Of a stretch of DNA of 64,000 bases, positions 1 through 7,338 are shown piece by piece (within the stretch, counting starts at the first letter, position 1; every line of letters begins with the position of its first letter). The stretch is from Rhodospirillales bacterium. Its GTDB lineage: Bacteria > Pseudomonadota > Alphaproteobacteria > Dongiales > Dongiaceae. The translations under genes and the position numbers were made by a program. The notes beneath the pieces were generated by a model. It ran no database searches. It worked only from the letters and a program-made list of their open reading frames with translations, and was not told the origin of the DNA. The stretch lies in contig VFKA01000035.1 in assembly GCA_009885795.1 (NCBI GenBank), positions 1-64,000 of the forward strand, given 5' to 3'.

Positions 1-1
1 C

Positions 2-484
2 TGCCGTTGCGGACACCTGGACGACGCCGGCCTCGCCTGTGGCCGGGCGCCAAAATGCGCGCAGGAATATCAGTCCAGGATCTCGGGGCCGCTTTTCGAT
101 CGCATCGACCTGCACATCGACGTGCCGGCGGTGAACCCGTCCGACCTGGCGCTGCCACCCCCGGCCGAAGGCTCGGCCGAGATCGCGGTCCGCGTGGCGG
201 CGGCGCGGGCGCGGCAGTCGGCGCGCTACGCCGGGATGAACGGCGCCACGATCCGCACCAATGCCGAGGTGGAGGGCGAAGCGCTGGAAGCGGTGGCGGC
301 GCCCGACGCCGAGGGGCGCGCGCTCCTCACCCAGGCCGCGGAGAGGTTCAAGCTGACGGCGCGAGGCTATCATCGAGTGATGCGTGTCGCGCGCACCATC
401 GCCGATCTCGAAGCAGCGCCCGCCGTGCGGCGCATCCACATCGCCGAGGCGCTTAGCTACCGGCGCATCGTGCTGGGGCGGTGA
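2..484 (+). CDS. comM: ComM/YifB-family Mg-chelatase-like AAA ATPase, C-terminal part (5' end outside window)
   Basis: The open frame enters from the left edge and encodes about 160 residues of the C-terminal region of ComM (YifB). It includes the zinc-finger-like stretch CRCGHLDD...C, the ISGPLFDRIDLHIDVP segment and the terminal helical domain with LTARGYHRVMRVARTIADL. ComM proteins are hexameric helicases that promote branch migration during natural transformation; that role is family knowledge. No start codon is visible, so the upstream half lies outside. The stop is TGA at 482-484, with no same-strand neighbour before the toxin gene. Confidence 0.9.
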   Translation, partial: CRCGHLDDAGLACGRAPKCAQEYQSRISGPLFDRIDLHIDVPAVNPSDLALPPPAEGSAEIAVRVAAARARQSARYAGMNGATIRTNAEVEGEALEAVAAPDAEGRALLTQAAERFKLTARGYHRVMRVARTIADLEAAPAVRRIHIAEALSYRRIVLGR

Positions 485-504
485 GGGGAGTCGAAAGGTT
501 CGGA

Positions 505-531
505 GAAAACGACTCCCGACCCCGATTCCGT
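505..531. repeat. REP-like repeat, copy 1
   Basis: Contains CGACTCCCGACCCCGATTCC. The same core (CGACTCC, GACCCC, ATT) recurs in the same orientation at 1243-1270, so the two copies bracket the toxin-antitoxin pair. It resembles the short GGGGTCGGAGTC-type extragenic repeats of many proteobacteria. Confidence 0.4.
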
Positions 532-560
532 GAGCTGTAGCAATATGCGATAGTAGGGTC

Positions 561-830
561 GTGGAGACCGCGTGGACAGATCGGGCTCTTCGGCATCTTC
601 GTGAGCTGCCGCGGGATGCCGCCCGGGAGTTGGTCTCGGCGGTCGATCACCTGGCCGAGGACCGCGGCCGGCTGATGGCGGAAGGTCGCAAGCTCAAGCG
701 GCGGGCCGGATATCGCGTTCACATCGGCCAGTACCGCATCATCGGCCAGTACCGCATCATCGTCCACGCGAGCCGGGACCGCTTCCCCGTGATCGACGTG
801 GGTCACCGCGCGAAGATTTACCAGCCTTAG
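561..830 (+). CDS. RelE/ParE-family toxin with internal 6-residue duplication
   Basis: This 89-residue protein has the RelE/ParE/HigB fold signature: an N-terminal helical hairpin (ALRHLRELPRDAARELVSAV), then LKRRAGYRVHIGQYRI and the terminal strand VIDVGHRAKIY. Such toxins are mostly ribosome-dependent mRNA endonucleases (RelE/HigB) or gyrase poisons (ParE). The first codon is GTG (561). The third strand is disrupted: IGQYRI is encoded twice in a row, which would lengthen the core strand. This may weaken or abolish activity. The antitoxin gene follows 9 bp downstream, a toxin-first (HigBA-type) order. Confidence 0.8.
   Translation: METAWTDRALRHLRELPRDAARELVSAVDHLAEDRGRLMAEGRKLKRRAGYRVHIGQYRIIGQYRIIVHASRDRFPVIDVGHRAKIYQP
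723..758 (+). repeat. 18-bp perfect tandem duplication inside the toxin gene
   Basis: ATCGGCCAGTACCGCATC occurs at 723-740 and again, identical, at 741-758. The duplication stays in frame and adds six residues (IGQYRI) to the toxin core. Confidence 0.95.
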
Positions 831-839
831 GAGAAGCCC

Positions 840-1226
840 ATGCCAGCGAAATCGGAAACGGTTGCGCGAGTCATCAATGAAATTCGAGCTTCATTGCGCG
901 ACCTCGACGAAGGTCTGATGCGGTTCGCCGATTTGATCGAAACGCAGCGGGACGAGTCCGATTTCGACGCCGGCATGGCCGAGGCGCGTGCCGGGCGCAT
1001 CTGGCCCCGGGATGTGGTCAAGCGACTCGTCGCCGGCGAACATCCAATCAAAGTCTTTCGCGAGTACCGCGGCATGACACAGGGCACCCTTGCCCGCGCC
1101 GCCGGGACGGCCACGAACTACATATCCCAGATTGAAACCGGCAAGCGCGATCCCGGCCGCTCGTTTCGGCTCGGCATTGCCGAGGCACTACGCGTCGATC
1201 CCTCCGCGATCGACCCGTGGCCCTGA
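840..1226 (+). CDS. XRE-type HTH antitoxin / transcriptional regulator
   Basis: This 128-residue protein has an N-terminal helical region with a possible dimerisation or toxin-binding role (INEIRASLRDLDEGLMRFADL). A classical HTH_3 domain follows at about residues 70-120 (IKVFREYRGMTQGTLARAAG, then YISQIETGKRDPG). It lies 9 bp downstream of the RelE-like toxin, behind AGGAGAAGCCC, a good ribosome binding site. The expected role is to neutralise the toxin and autorepress the pair through the HTH domain; this is inferred from order and fold. Confidence 0.85.
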   Translation: MPAKSETVARVINEIRASLRDLDEGLMRFADLIETQRDESDFDAGMAEARAGRIWPRDVVKRLVAGEHPIKVFREYRGMTQGTLARAAGTATNYISQIETGKRDPGRSFRLGIAEALRVDPSAIDPWP

Positions 1227-1242
1227 CGAATTTCACGGTGGA

Positions 1243-1270
1243 AGAATTCGACTCCGACCCCAATTATTCG
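1243..1270. repeat. REP-like repeat, copy 2
   Basis: Contains CGACTCCGACCCCAATTATT, matching the core of the copy at 505-531 in the same orientation. It overlaps the last codons of the leftward dehydrogenase gene, so the boundary of the toxin-antitoxin segment falls at the 3' end of that gene. Confidence 0.4.
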
Positions 1271-2172
1271 ATGCGCGCCGGGAACCCTTCGGCACGAAGG
1301 TCGGCGCCAAGCGCGTCCTCGAGCAGCTTCACCACCATGGTCGACCACGCCTCGCCGCCATAGGCCTCGCGGGCGCGGATGAAGGTCTGCATCGCCCGCG
1401 TGGCAAGGTCGAGCGGCACGCCGAATTCGCGCCCGAACGCCATGGCGAAGCCCAGATCCTTCACCGCCAGGTCCATGGTGAAACCGATATCGTAGCTGCC
1501 GTTGAGGACGAGCTGGCCTTCGGTCTCGTGGACGAAGCTGGTGCCCGAACTGGCCGCGATGGCGTGGAAGGCCTGGGCGAGGTCGAGGCCGCCGCGCTTG
1601 GCCAGCATCAACGCCTCGCCGGTGGCGATGAGGTGGATGAAGGCCAGCATGTTGGTGATCACCTTGATGACGGAGGCCGAGCCCAGGCCGCCCATGTGGA
1701 AGAGCCTGTCGCCCATGGCCTGAAGCGCCGGGCGGTGGGCCGCGTAGAGCGCCTCGTCTCCGCCCACGAGCACGGTGACCTTGGCCGTAGCGGCGAGATG
1801 GACGCCGCCCGTGACCGGGGCTTCGAGCGTCTCGATGCCGGAGCTTCTCGCAAGTTCCGCAAGCCGGAGTATCTCATCGCGCCCCAGCGTACTCATCTCG
1901 ATCCAGGCGCCGCCGGGCTTGAGGCCGGCCAGAATGCCGTCCGCTCCTGTCAGCACTCCTTCGGAAACCTTGGGGGATGGAAGACAGGTCAGCACCGCGT
2001 CGCTGGCGGCAGCGGCCGCCTTCGGGCTGTCGGCCCATTGGGCACCCATTGCGATGTGCCGGTCGGCCAGCTTCCGATCGATATCGTGGACCGTGACCTT
2101 GAACCCCGCCCGAAGCAGGCTTGCCGCCAAATGGCCGCCCAGATGACCGAGGCCGATATATCCGTAGCGCAT
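1264..2172 (-). CDS. NAD(P)-dependent beta-hydroxyacid dehydrogenase (3-hydroxyisobutyrate dehydrogenase family)
   Basis: This 302-residue protein has an N-terminal Rossmann motif (GYIGLGHLGGHLA). It carries the family substrate loop APVTGGVHLAATAKVTVLVGG in slightly divergent form, the catalytic-lysine segment KVITNML, and the C-terminal KDLGFAMAF signature. Members oxidise or reduce small beta-hydroxyacids, succinic semialdehyde or tartronate semialdehyde in the cytoplasm; the substrate here cannot be told. Starts with ATG, ends TAA. It stands alone between the toxin-antitoxin pair and the RTX gene, whose stop lies about 140 bp away. Confidence 0.85.
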   Translation of the reverse strand: MRYGYIGLGHLGGHLAASLLRAGFKVTVHDIDRKLADRHIAMGAQWADSPKAAAAASDAVLTCLPSPKVSEGVLTGADGILAGLKPGGAWIEMSTLGRDEILRLAELARSSGIETLEAPVTGGVHLAATAKVTVLVGGDEALYAAHRPALQAMGDRLFHMGGLGSASVIKVITNMLAFIHLIATGEALMLAKRGGLDLAQAFHAIAASSGTSFVHETEGQLVLNGSYDIGFTMDLAVKDLGFAMAFGREFGVPLDLATRAMQTFIRAREAYGGEAWSTMVVKLLEDALGADLRAEGFPARIE

Positions 2173-2311
2173 GGAGGTCTCCCGCCGGTTCCACGAAGAC
2201 GCGCGACATCTTCTCCCCTACCCGGCGGCATTTTTCAATTCCAACGACGAAAGCGGGCGGCACCGGTTCACGGCGCCGCCCGCATCGTCGCGTGCGGACT
2301 CGTCTCGGGTC

Positions 2312-3547
2312 TCAGATCAAATCGACCGTGACTACCTCCTGCACCAGGACGTAGGCGACGCCCAAGACGCCCACGTCGCAGGTGTACACGTCGTAGCCGA
2401 TCGGTGCGTTCGACGGCGCGATCAGGCTCCAATTCCCGCCGTCGAGTTCGAGCACGTCGCCGGAATCGCCATCGACCCGCACGGCCAGGCCGGCATCGAA
2501 CTCCCTGCCCTTGGGATCGAAGTCGCCGCCGTCGAAGTCGAAGATGTCCTCCCCGGCGAGCGTCACCTTGTCGTTGCCCAATCCGTCCTTCATGGAAAGG
2601 GTCTCGATGTCGATGATGCGCTCGCTGACGCCGGCGTCCGTGAGATCGAGGTGGCCGTTGAATTTGAGAACGTCGCCGCCGGCCTTGCCCAGGCTGTCGT
2701 TTTTCTGGTCGCCGCCATCGACGGAGCCGAAACCGGCGTTGTCGGTGAGACGCAAGACGTCTTCCCCGGCGCCGCCGTCGGCGTGGTCCCCGGTGCCGAC
2801 CGTCACGTCATCATTGCCCTTGCCGCCGTCGAGCGTGTCGCTGCCGGCCCCGCCATCCATCGTGTCGCTGCCGTTGAAGCCGTTCAGTTCGTCGGTGCCA
2901 ACCTTGCCGGTGAGCGTGTCGTTCTTGTTGGTGCCGTCGACGATGACCTTGACGAGGAACTCCTGGTCGTTCGCCGGGTCGTTCTCGTTCACCACGAGCA
3001 CCGGGCCGACACCGGCGACGTAATACTTGCTTTCGTGGGCCAAGGGCTCGAGGGGTGTCGTTTCCTTGATCCGCAGGGCGGCGGCGAAGTCGCCATAGGG
3101 AATGGCGTCGATATTCACGTTCAACGAGAGTACCTTGGCGTGGTCCTCGGCCACGCCGGGCGCGATTTCCTGGTCGTATTCTTCGTTGACGACGGGTGCC
3201 GCCTTCATGATGTAGCCAGGCAGGGCGCCATCGACCCCGGCGCGCCAGGAGCCGTGGGTGTCGACGAGCTTGCCGTCGACGAAGTTCTTCACATCCTCGC
3301 CGAAGTACCAGACGTTGCCGAATTCGTCCTGGGCGTAATAATCCTTGGCAATCTCGACGACCTCGCCGTCCTCGTGGGCCGTGTCCACGACCACGACGCA
3401 GGTGACACCCATGATGTTGATCGTCTTGTTTGAAACGGCGATATTGTTGCTCGACGAGCCATCCGCGCTTTCGAAGACGTAGGTCTGGCCCGGGACGAGC
3501 GCGAAGTAGGGGTTGTCGATTCCTGAAACGAAATTGGGTAACGCCAT
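2312..3547 (-). CDS. Secreted RTX-type calcium-binding protein linked to VTC/DUF4956
   Basis: This 411-residue acidic protein has no N-terminal signal peptide. Residues 1-200 form a domain starting NPYFALVPGQTYVFE and containing GVTCVVV, YYAQDEFGNVWYFGE and GSWRAGVDGALPG. I recall this domain from extracellular bacterial proteins of unknown function. Residues ~205-265 are GGxGxDxL-type RTX repeats (GSDTMDGGAGSDTLDGGKGN). The C-terminus is a hydrophobic beta-rich tail ending VVTVDLI, typical of type I secretion substrates. The ATG start has the ribosome site AAAGGAG 7 bp upstream. It sits 158 bp after the VTC gene with its own copy of the promoter cassette. It is inferred to be exported and to bind calcium; function unknown. 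Confidence 0.8.
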   Translation of the reverse strand: MALPNFVSGIDNPYFALVPGQTYVFESADGSSSNNIAVSNKTINIMGVTCVVVVDTAHEDGEVVEIAKDYYAQDEFGNVWYFGEDVKNFVDGKLVDTHGSWRAGVDGALPGYIMKAAPVVNEEYDQEIAPGVAEDHAKVLSLNVNIDAIPYGDFAAALRIKETTPLEPLAHESKYYVAGVGPVLVVNENDPANDQEFLVKVIVDGTNKNDTLTGKVGTDELNGFNGSDTMDGGAGSDTLDGGKGNDDVTVGTGDHADGGAGEDVLRLTDNAGFGSVDGGDQKNDSLGKAGGDVLKFNGHLDLTDAGVSERIIDIETLSMKDGLGNDKVTLAGEDIFDFDGGDFDPKGREFDAGLAVRVDGDSGDVLELDGGNWSLIAPSNAPIGYDVYTCDVGVLGVAYVLVQEVVTVDLI

Positions 3548-3586
3548 GGCGGGCTCCTTTCAAGAGAATGGTCGGCCGCGTGGGGT

Positions 3587-3700
3587 GGCGGCCGCTCGCC
3601 TTAGGGAATTCCATCCCATGAGGCGCTTCTCATTCCAGTCCGGAACCGACCGCGGTTCAACTTACAGACGCGTAAGGTGGCTTACAAATTCGTAAGGATC
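3587..3700. repeat. Promoter-cassette repeat, copy A (upstream of RTX gene)
   Basis: About 113 bp closely matches 5099-5211 in the same orientation (roughly 80% by eye). The match is nearly perfect across the 40-bp operator. It spans the untranslated leader and promoter of the leftward RTX gene, so it looks like duplication of a complete regulatory region. Confidence 0.85.
3632..3696 (-). promoter_or_regulatory. Promoter and double-palindrome operator for the RTX gene
   Basis: Two palindromes of form CTTAC-N6-GTAAG lie at 3661-3676 and 3681-3696, starting exactly 20 bp apart (two helical turns). On the minus strand they abut TTGAAC (3655-3660), a good -35 box, followed after 17 bp by TGGAAT (3632-3637) as -10. 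An operator directly against -35 is the usual layout for activation by OmpR/PhoB-family regulators. The regulator encoded at 5232 is the obvious candidate; that link is inference. Confidence 0.7.
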
Positions 3701-3705
3701 GACGG

Positions 3706-4509
3706 CTACAGCGCCGGACGCTCCATCGCGGTCGGCAGGAAACCGAGTTTCCGGAGCGCGGGCCGGAAGTTGTTGTGCTTTGTCCCGGACGTCATGAGAG
3801 CCGTTCCGGCACAGTATTTCGAGCAGTGCTTGGTGGGATGTTGATGCAGCCGCCTGAGTATCCGGTCGGCGATGCCCGAGCCGTTGGCCGATTTCGCCTC
3901 GACGATGAACAGATCGCCGTCCACGGGAACAACCGCGTCGCCCGAGAGGAATTGGAGACCGCTATCGATCGTCATGCGTTCGTCCCCCTGCTTCGCGACC
4001 AGGGTCGCCCGCACGTAGCGCATTTCGAGGACTCTCGAGATCGAGTGTTCGAATTCCTCGTGGTAGAAGGCGCGATAGGTATCCCGGACAAAAGTCCACG
4101 CGGAGTCGTCCAGCGTGCCGTGCTTTTCCGAGTCGTAGGCCAGCCGCTTCTTGACGGTTCGTCCGCGTATGTCCTTCAATTTGACTTCCAGGTAGCACGA
4201 TCCGATGTCGAGATACTTCCTCGTGCGCACTTTGACGCGTTTGCGGCGGCCCTGATGATGATCGAAATAGCTGTGCCGGCCGGCATCGTCGAAATAGCAG
4301 GTTTCGTAAGCAAAAGCCCTGTTGCCGTCGATCTCGAGAATATCGAAATGCCGCGCCAGGTCCGAGACGGCGCGCCGCAGGACCGCCGAATCGACAATGT
4401 ACTTGTTGTCGATCCGCTCCAGCATCGCGGCCTTGGCGTTGAGCGCCTCGAGGCCGATCGGGGCGAAAGGCTTTTCCAGCCACTCAGTGGCGCTTGCGGA
4501 AGAAGACAT
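3706..4509 (-). CDS. VTC-domain protein (polyphosphate polymerase-like)
   Basis: This 267-residue soluble protein is a VTC domain almost from end to end. Visible motifs are ERIDNKYIVD, CYFDDAGRHSYFDHH, KRVKVRTRKY, CYLEVKLKDIRGRTVKKR, the acidic ERMTIDSGL strand, FIVEAKS and KYCAGTAL. These basic and acidic residues line the catalytic tunnel of the yeast Vtc4 polyphosphate polymerase. Bacterial VTC genes are usually paired with DUF4956, as here: the upstream DUF4956 stop overlaps this start by 26 bp, implying coupled translation. Whether it makes polyphosphate or another polymer cannot be decided from sequence. Confidence 0.88.
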   Translation of the reverse strand: MSSSASATEWLEKPFAPIGLEALNAKAAMLERIDNKYIVDSAVLRRAVSDLARHFDILEIDGNRAFAYETCYFDDAGRHSYFDHHQGRRKRVKVRTRKYLDIGSCYLEVKLKDIRGRTVKKRLAYDSEKHGTLDDSAWTFVRDTYRAFYHEEFEHSISRVLEMRYVRATLVAKQGDERMTIDSGLQFLSGDAVVPVDGDLFIVEAKSANGSGIADRILRRLHQHPTKHCSKYCAGTALMTSGTKHNNFRPALRKLGFLPTAMERPAL

Positions 4510-5077
4510 TGATTCTCACCATATCGTTGATGTAGTCGAGTTGAAGGATTTGGAAGGACAGCACGTCGACCTTGAGCTGGGCCGCGAGATTGGCGCGCAT
4601 GGCGTCTGGGTTGCAGAGCAGCTCCGGATCGATCCGGTCTAGGGAGATCTTCAGCCCGCTGACGGATTGGAGAATCTTCGGGTGGTCGATGACGTAGGCG
4701 CTGATAAGCACGAAGAGCACGATGGCTGCGGCGAAGGGGAGCGGGGTTCCTTGTACCGAGCAGATGACCGCGATGGCGACGCTGCCGAAGAAGTACGTCA
4801 TCTCGGTTTTTCCGAGCGGCTCGGAGCGCACCGTGAAGAGCGCCAAGATGGCGAACAGACCGAAGCCGGCCGCGAGGCTGAAGTCCACGGAGGACAGAAC
4901 CGCCAGCACCGAAAAGACGAAGATGTTGAAGAGCGCGGCGGCGGTGGTGAGTTCCTTGTCCCGATAGCGCCGGTAATACATGCCGAACACGAGCAGCGTC
5001 ATGGCGGCTAGATCGATGGCGATCCGGATCGAAAGGGATAGAAGCGGGCCTTCGAGGTTCTGCAAAATGGCGGCCAC
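4484..5077 (-). CDS. DUF4956 inner-membrane protein, partner of the VTC protein
   Basis: About five hydrophobic segments fill the N-terminal two thirds (IAIDLAAMTLLVFGMYY, IFVFSVLAVLSSV, FGLFAILALFTVRSE, FFGSVAIAVICSV, AAIVLFVLISAYVID). A cytoplasmic C-terminal domain of about 65 residues follows. DUF4956 proteins are habitual partners of bacterial VTC proteins. I chose the GTG start at 5075-5077 because GGAAA lies just upstream; the earlier in-frame ATG (5129-5131) falls inside the repeated promoter cassette. It is first in the leftward operon DUF4956-VTC and divergent from the two-component system. Confidence 0.8.
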   Translation of the reverse strand: MAAILQNLEGPLLSLSIRIAIDLAAMTLLVFGMYYRRYRDKELTTAAALFNIFVFSVLAVLSSVDFSLAAGFGLFAILALFTVRSEPLGKTEMTYFFGSVAIAVICSVQGTPLPFAAAIVLFVLISAYVIDHPKILQSVSGLKISLDRIDPELLCNPDAMRANLAAQLKVDVLSFQILQLDYINDMVRINVFFRKRH

Positions 5078-5098
5078 TGCTGGTTTCCTTTGTTGATT

Positions 5099-5211
5099 GG
5101 CGGCGATTCGCCTTGGGGACTTCCGTCCCACATGACGTTCCCATGACAGTCCGGAACCGGCCGCCGTTCAACTTACGGACGCGTAAGGTGGCTTACAAAT
5201 TCGTAAGGATC
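5099..5211. repeat. Promoter-cassette repeat, copy B (upstream of DUF4956-VTC)
   Basis: Second copy of the ~113-bp cassette at 3587-3700. It occupies most of the divergent gap between the DUF4956 gene and the response regulator. Confidence 0.85.
5143..5207 (-). promoter_or_regulatory. Promoter and double-palindrome operator for DUF4956-VTC (possibly shared with the response regulator)
   Basis: CTTAC-N6-GTAAG palindromes lie at 5172-5187 and 5192-5207, 20 bp apart as in copy A. On the minus strand TTGAAC (5166-5171) and TGTCAT (5143-5148) are separated by 17 bp. The operator is also only 25-60 bp upstream of the rightward response-regulator gene, so the same site could autoregulate that gene. 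Confidence 0.7.
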
Positions 5212-5231
5212 GGCCGATCGATTCCGGGTGT

Positions 5232-5915
5232 ATGATGCGACTTGCCATGAAGATATTGCTCATCGAGGACGATGCCGAAACCGCCGCCTATATCGTTGAC
5301 GGCCTGCGCGGCCAGGGCCATGCCATCGACCATGTCGCCGACGGCCACCAGGCCGTATCGGCGGCGAGCGGACATCCCTACGACGTTCTGATCGTCGACC
5401 GCATGCTGCCGGGCTTGGACGGATTGTCGGTGGTCAAGCGCGTCCGCGACGCCGGCGTCAAGACGCCGGTCCTGTTCCTGAGCGCGCTCGGCGGCCTCGA
5501 CGACCGCGTCACCGGACTGGAGTCCGGCGGCGACGATTATCTAGTGAAGCCCTTCGCGTTCCCCGAGCTCAATGCCCGCGTGAACGCGCTGGGGCGGCGC
5601 CCGGCGGAAGATACCGTTTTGCGGGTCGGCGATCTCGAACTCAACCTTCTCACGCGGACGGTGACCCGGGCCGGTCGCGCGATCGACTTGCAGCAGCGGG
5701 AGTTCCGTCTACTCGAATACCTCATGCGCCACGTAGGGCGCGTCGTCACCCGGACGATGCTGCTTGAGCACGTGTGGGATTTCCACTTCGATCCGCAAAC
5801 CACCGTCGTCGAGACGCATATGAGCCGTTTGCGCGCGAAGATCGACAAGGACTTCGGCGCCGAGCTCATCCAAACCTTGCGCGGTCAGGGGTATTCCATC
5901 CGTGTCCCAAGCTAG
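5232..5915 (+). CDS. OmpR/PhoB-family response regulator
   Basis: The receiver domain carries the acidic pair EDD, phospho-acceptor Asp in LIVDRMLPG (residue 56 from this start) and the conserved Lys in LVKPFAFPEL. It is followed by a winged-helix DNA-binding domain (LQQREFRLLEYLMRHVGRVV, then VETHMSRLRAKID). The length of about 227 residues is standard. ATG codons at 5232, 5235 and 5247 compete; family alignment would favour 5247 (MKILLIEDD). Translation is coupled to the kinase gene, which overlaps by 14 bp. It is inferred to bind the double palindromes at 5172-5207 and 3661-3696. Confidence 0.93.
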   Translation: MMRLAMKILLIEDDAETAAYIVDGLRGQGHAIDHVADGHQAVSAASGHPYDVLIVDRMLPGLDGLSVVKRVRDAGVKTPVLFLSALGGLDDRVTGLESGGDDYLVKPFAFPELNARVNALGRRPAEDTVLRVGDLELNLLTRTVTRAGRAIDLQQREFRLLEYLMRHVGRVVTRTMLLEHVWDFHFDPQTTVVETHMSRLRAKIDKDFGAELIQTLRGQGYSIRVPS

Positions 5916-7257
5916 AGGCGTTCGCCGATACAGCTATCGTGGCGCGCTCGCCTATGTCGCGGGATTCGCGATCATGGTTACGGCGCTCTTTGCCGCGATC
6001 TACTGGGCGACCGGCGCCTATCTGGAACATGAGGTGCGCTCCCTGATCGGCGAGGAACTTTCGTCGCTGGCCGAGGACGCGGAAGGAGCCGGCATCGAGG
6101 CCGCGATCCCGACCATCGAACAGCGCATGGCCTCGCCCGAACACGGCTCGAGCTTCTATCTGTTGCAGGACCCGAACGGTGGCAAGATCGCCGGCAACCT
6201 GCCTTCCATGCCGCCCGTTGCCGGCTGGCACGAACTGCCGATCCCCGAGGACAAGGGCGGCGAGGATCCCGACGACCTCTTGATCGCCGAGGCGAAGGTG
6301 TTGTCGAATGGCTGGTTCCTCGCCGTCGGCCGCGACAAGGACGATTACGCCGACGTCGGAGAATGGATGTTCACCGTGGCCGGGTGGAGCCTGGCCTTCG
6401 CGCTCGCGCTGGCGCTGATCGTTGCATTGAAAATTCAGGCAAAGATGTTGCGGCGGATCGACATCATCGCCGATGCGGGCCGCAGCATCATGACGGGCGC
6501 CCTGACACACCGCATTCCCGTACGCGGAACCGGCGACGAGTATGACCGACTGTCCGCCGGCCTGAACGAGATGCTGGACCGCATCCAAAAGTTGATGGAG
6601 GGGTTGCGCCAGGTCTCGAACGATATCGCGCACGACCTTCGCACGCCGCTGACGCGGTTGAGACAGCGGCTGGAAGGTGCCCGCGCCAAGGCGCGAACCG
6701 TGGCCGAGTATGAAGCGGCGACCGACAAGGCGATCGCGGAAACCGATGAAATTCTGGCAATCTTCGGGGCGCTGCTGCGGATCGCGCAGATCGAGGCGGG
6801 AACGCGGCGCTCCGCCTTCGCCGAAATCGATCTGTCGGGCGTGCTCGATTCGATCGTCGAGATTTACGCCCCGGTGGCCGAGGACGAACACCATGGCCTT
6901 GTCGGCGCCATCGCCGGCGGCATCAAGGTTCGGGGGGACCGCCAGCTTCTGACCCAGATGTTCGCCAACATTATCGAGAATTCCCTCAGACACACGCCAG
7001 CCGGCACGCGCATCGATGTCCAGCTGACCGGCACGCCGGCCGGCCCGGTCTGCATCATCGCCGACAACGGCCCGGGCATTCCGGAGGCGGAATGGCCGCA
7101 TGTGTTCCGGCGCTTTTATCGGGCGAGCGCGAGCCGCGCCGACCCCGGCAACGGGCTTGGCCTCAGCCTGGTCGCGGCCGTAGCCGAATTGCATCGTGTC
7201 GGCGTCGAGATCGGCGACAACCGGCCGGGCTTGCGCCTCACGCTGCGGTTTCCGTAA
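5902..7257 (+). CDS. Sensor histidine kinase, partner of the response regulator
   Basis: This 451-residue kinase starts with GTG. It has a first membrane helix at ~16-37 (ALAYVAGFAIMVTALFAAIY) and a periplasmic sensor region of about 115 residues with no recognisable ligand fold. A second helix at ~155-175 and a HAMP domain follow. HisKA comes next, with the phospho-accepting His244 in NDIAHDLRTPLTRL. HATPase_c shows ANIIENSLRHTP, DNGPGIP and GNGLGLSLV. All catalytic boxes are intact. It overlaps the regulator gene, and the porin gene follows 81 bp downstream. Confidence 0.93.
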   Translation: MSQARGVRRYSYRGALAYVAGFAIMVTALFAAIYWATGAYLEHEVRSLIGEELSSLAEDAEGAGIEAAIPTIEQRMASPEHGSSFYLLQDPNGGKIAGNLPSMPPVAGWHELPIPEDKGGEDPDDLLIAEAKVLSNGWFLAVGRDKDDYADVGEWMFTVAGWSLAFALALALIVALKIQAKMLRRIDIIADAGRSIMTGALTHRIPVRGTGDEYDRLSAGLNEMLDRIQKLMEGLRQVSNDIAHDLRTPLTRLRQRLEGARAKARTVAEYEAATDKAIAETDEILAIFGALLRIAQIEAGTRRSAFAEIDLSGVLDSIVEIYAPVAEDEHHGLVGAIAGGIKVRGDRQLLTQMFANIIENSLRHTPAGTRIDVQLTGTPAGPVCIIADNGPGIPEAEWPHVFRRFYRASASRADPGNGLGLSLVAAVAELHRVGVEIGDNRPGLRLTLRFP

Positions 7258-7290
7258 GCCCCCGATCGTTGAATCTAGTGGCCTACCCGA

Positions 7291-7318
7291 CCCGGAAATT
7301 CTAGAACGAATTTCCGGG
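7291..7318. promoter_or_regulatory. Perfect 10-bp stem-loop between kinase and porin genes
   Basis: CCCGGAAATT and AATTTCCGGG pair perfectly around an 8-nt loop. No T-run follows, so it does not look like an intrinsic terminator. It lies 20 bp before the porin start codon and could be an operator or an mRNA structure affecting porin translation. Confidence 0.5.
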
Positions 7319-7338
7319 GCAGGGCACCAGGCTGGCAA

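Noticed and set aside
2171-3433. 420-codon plus-strand frame opposite the RTX gene
   Set aside because: It mirrors the repeat codons of the RTX gene and has no start context or family features.
7291-7318. Stem-loop considered as an intrinsic terminator for the two-component genes
   Set aside because: No T-run follows the stem; kept as a structure of unknown role instead.
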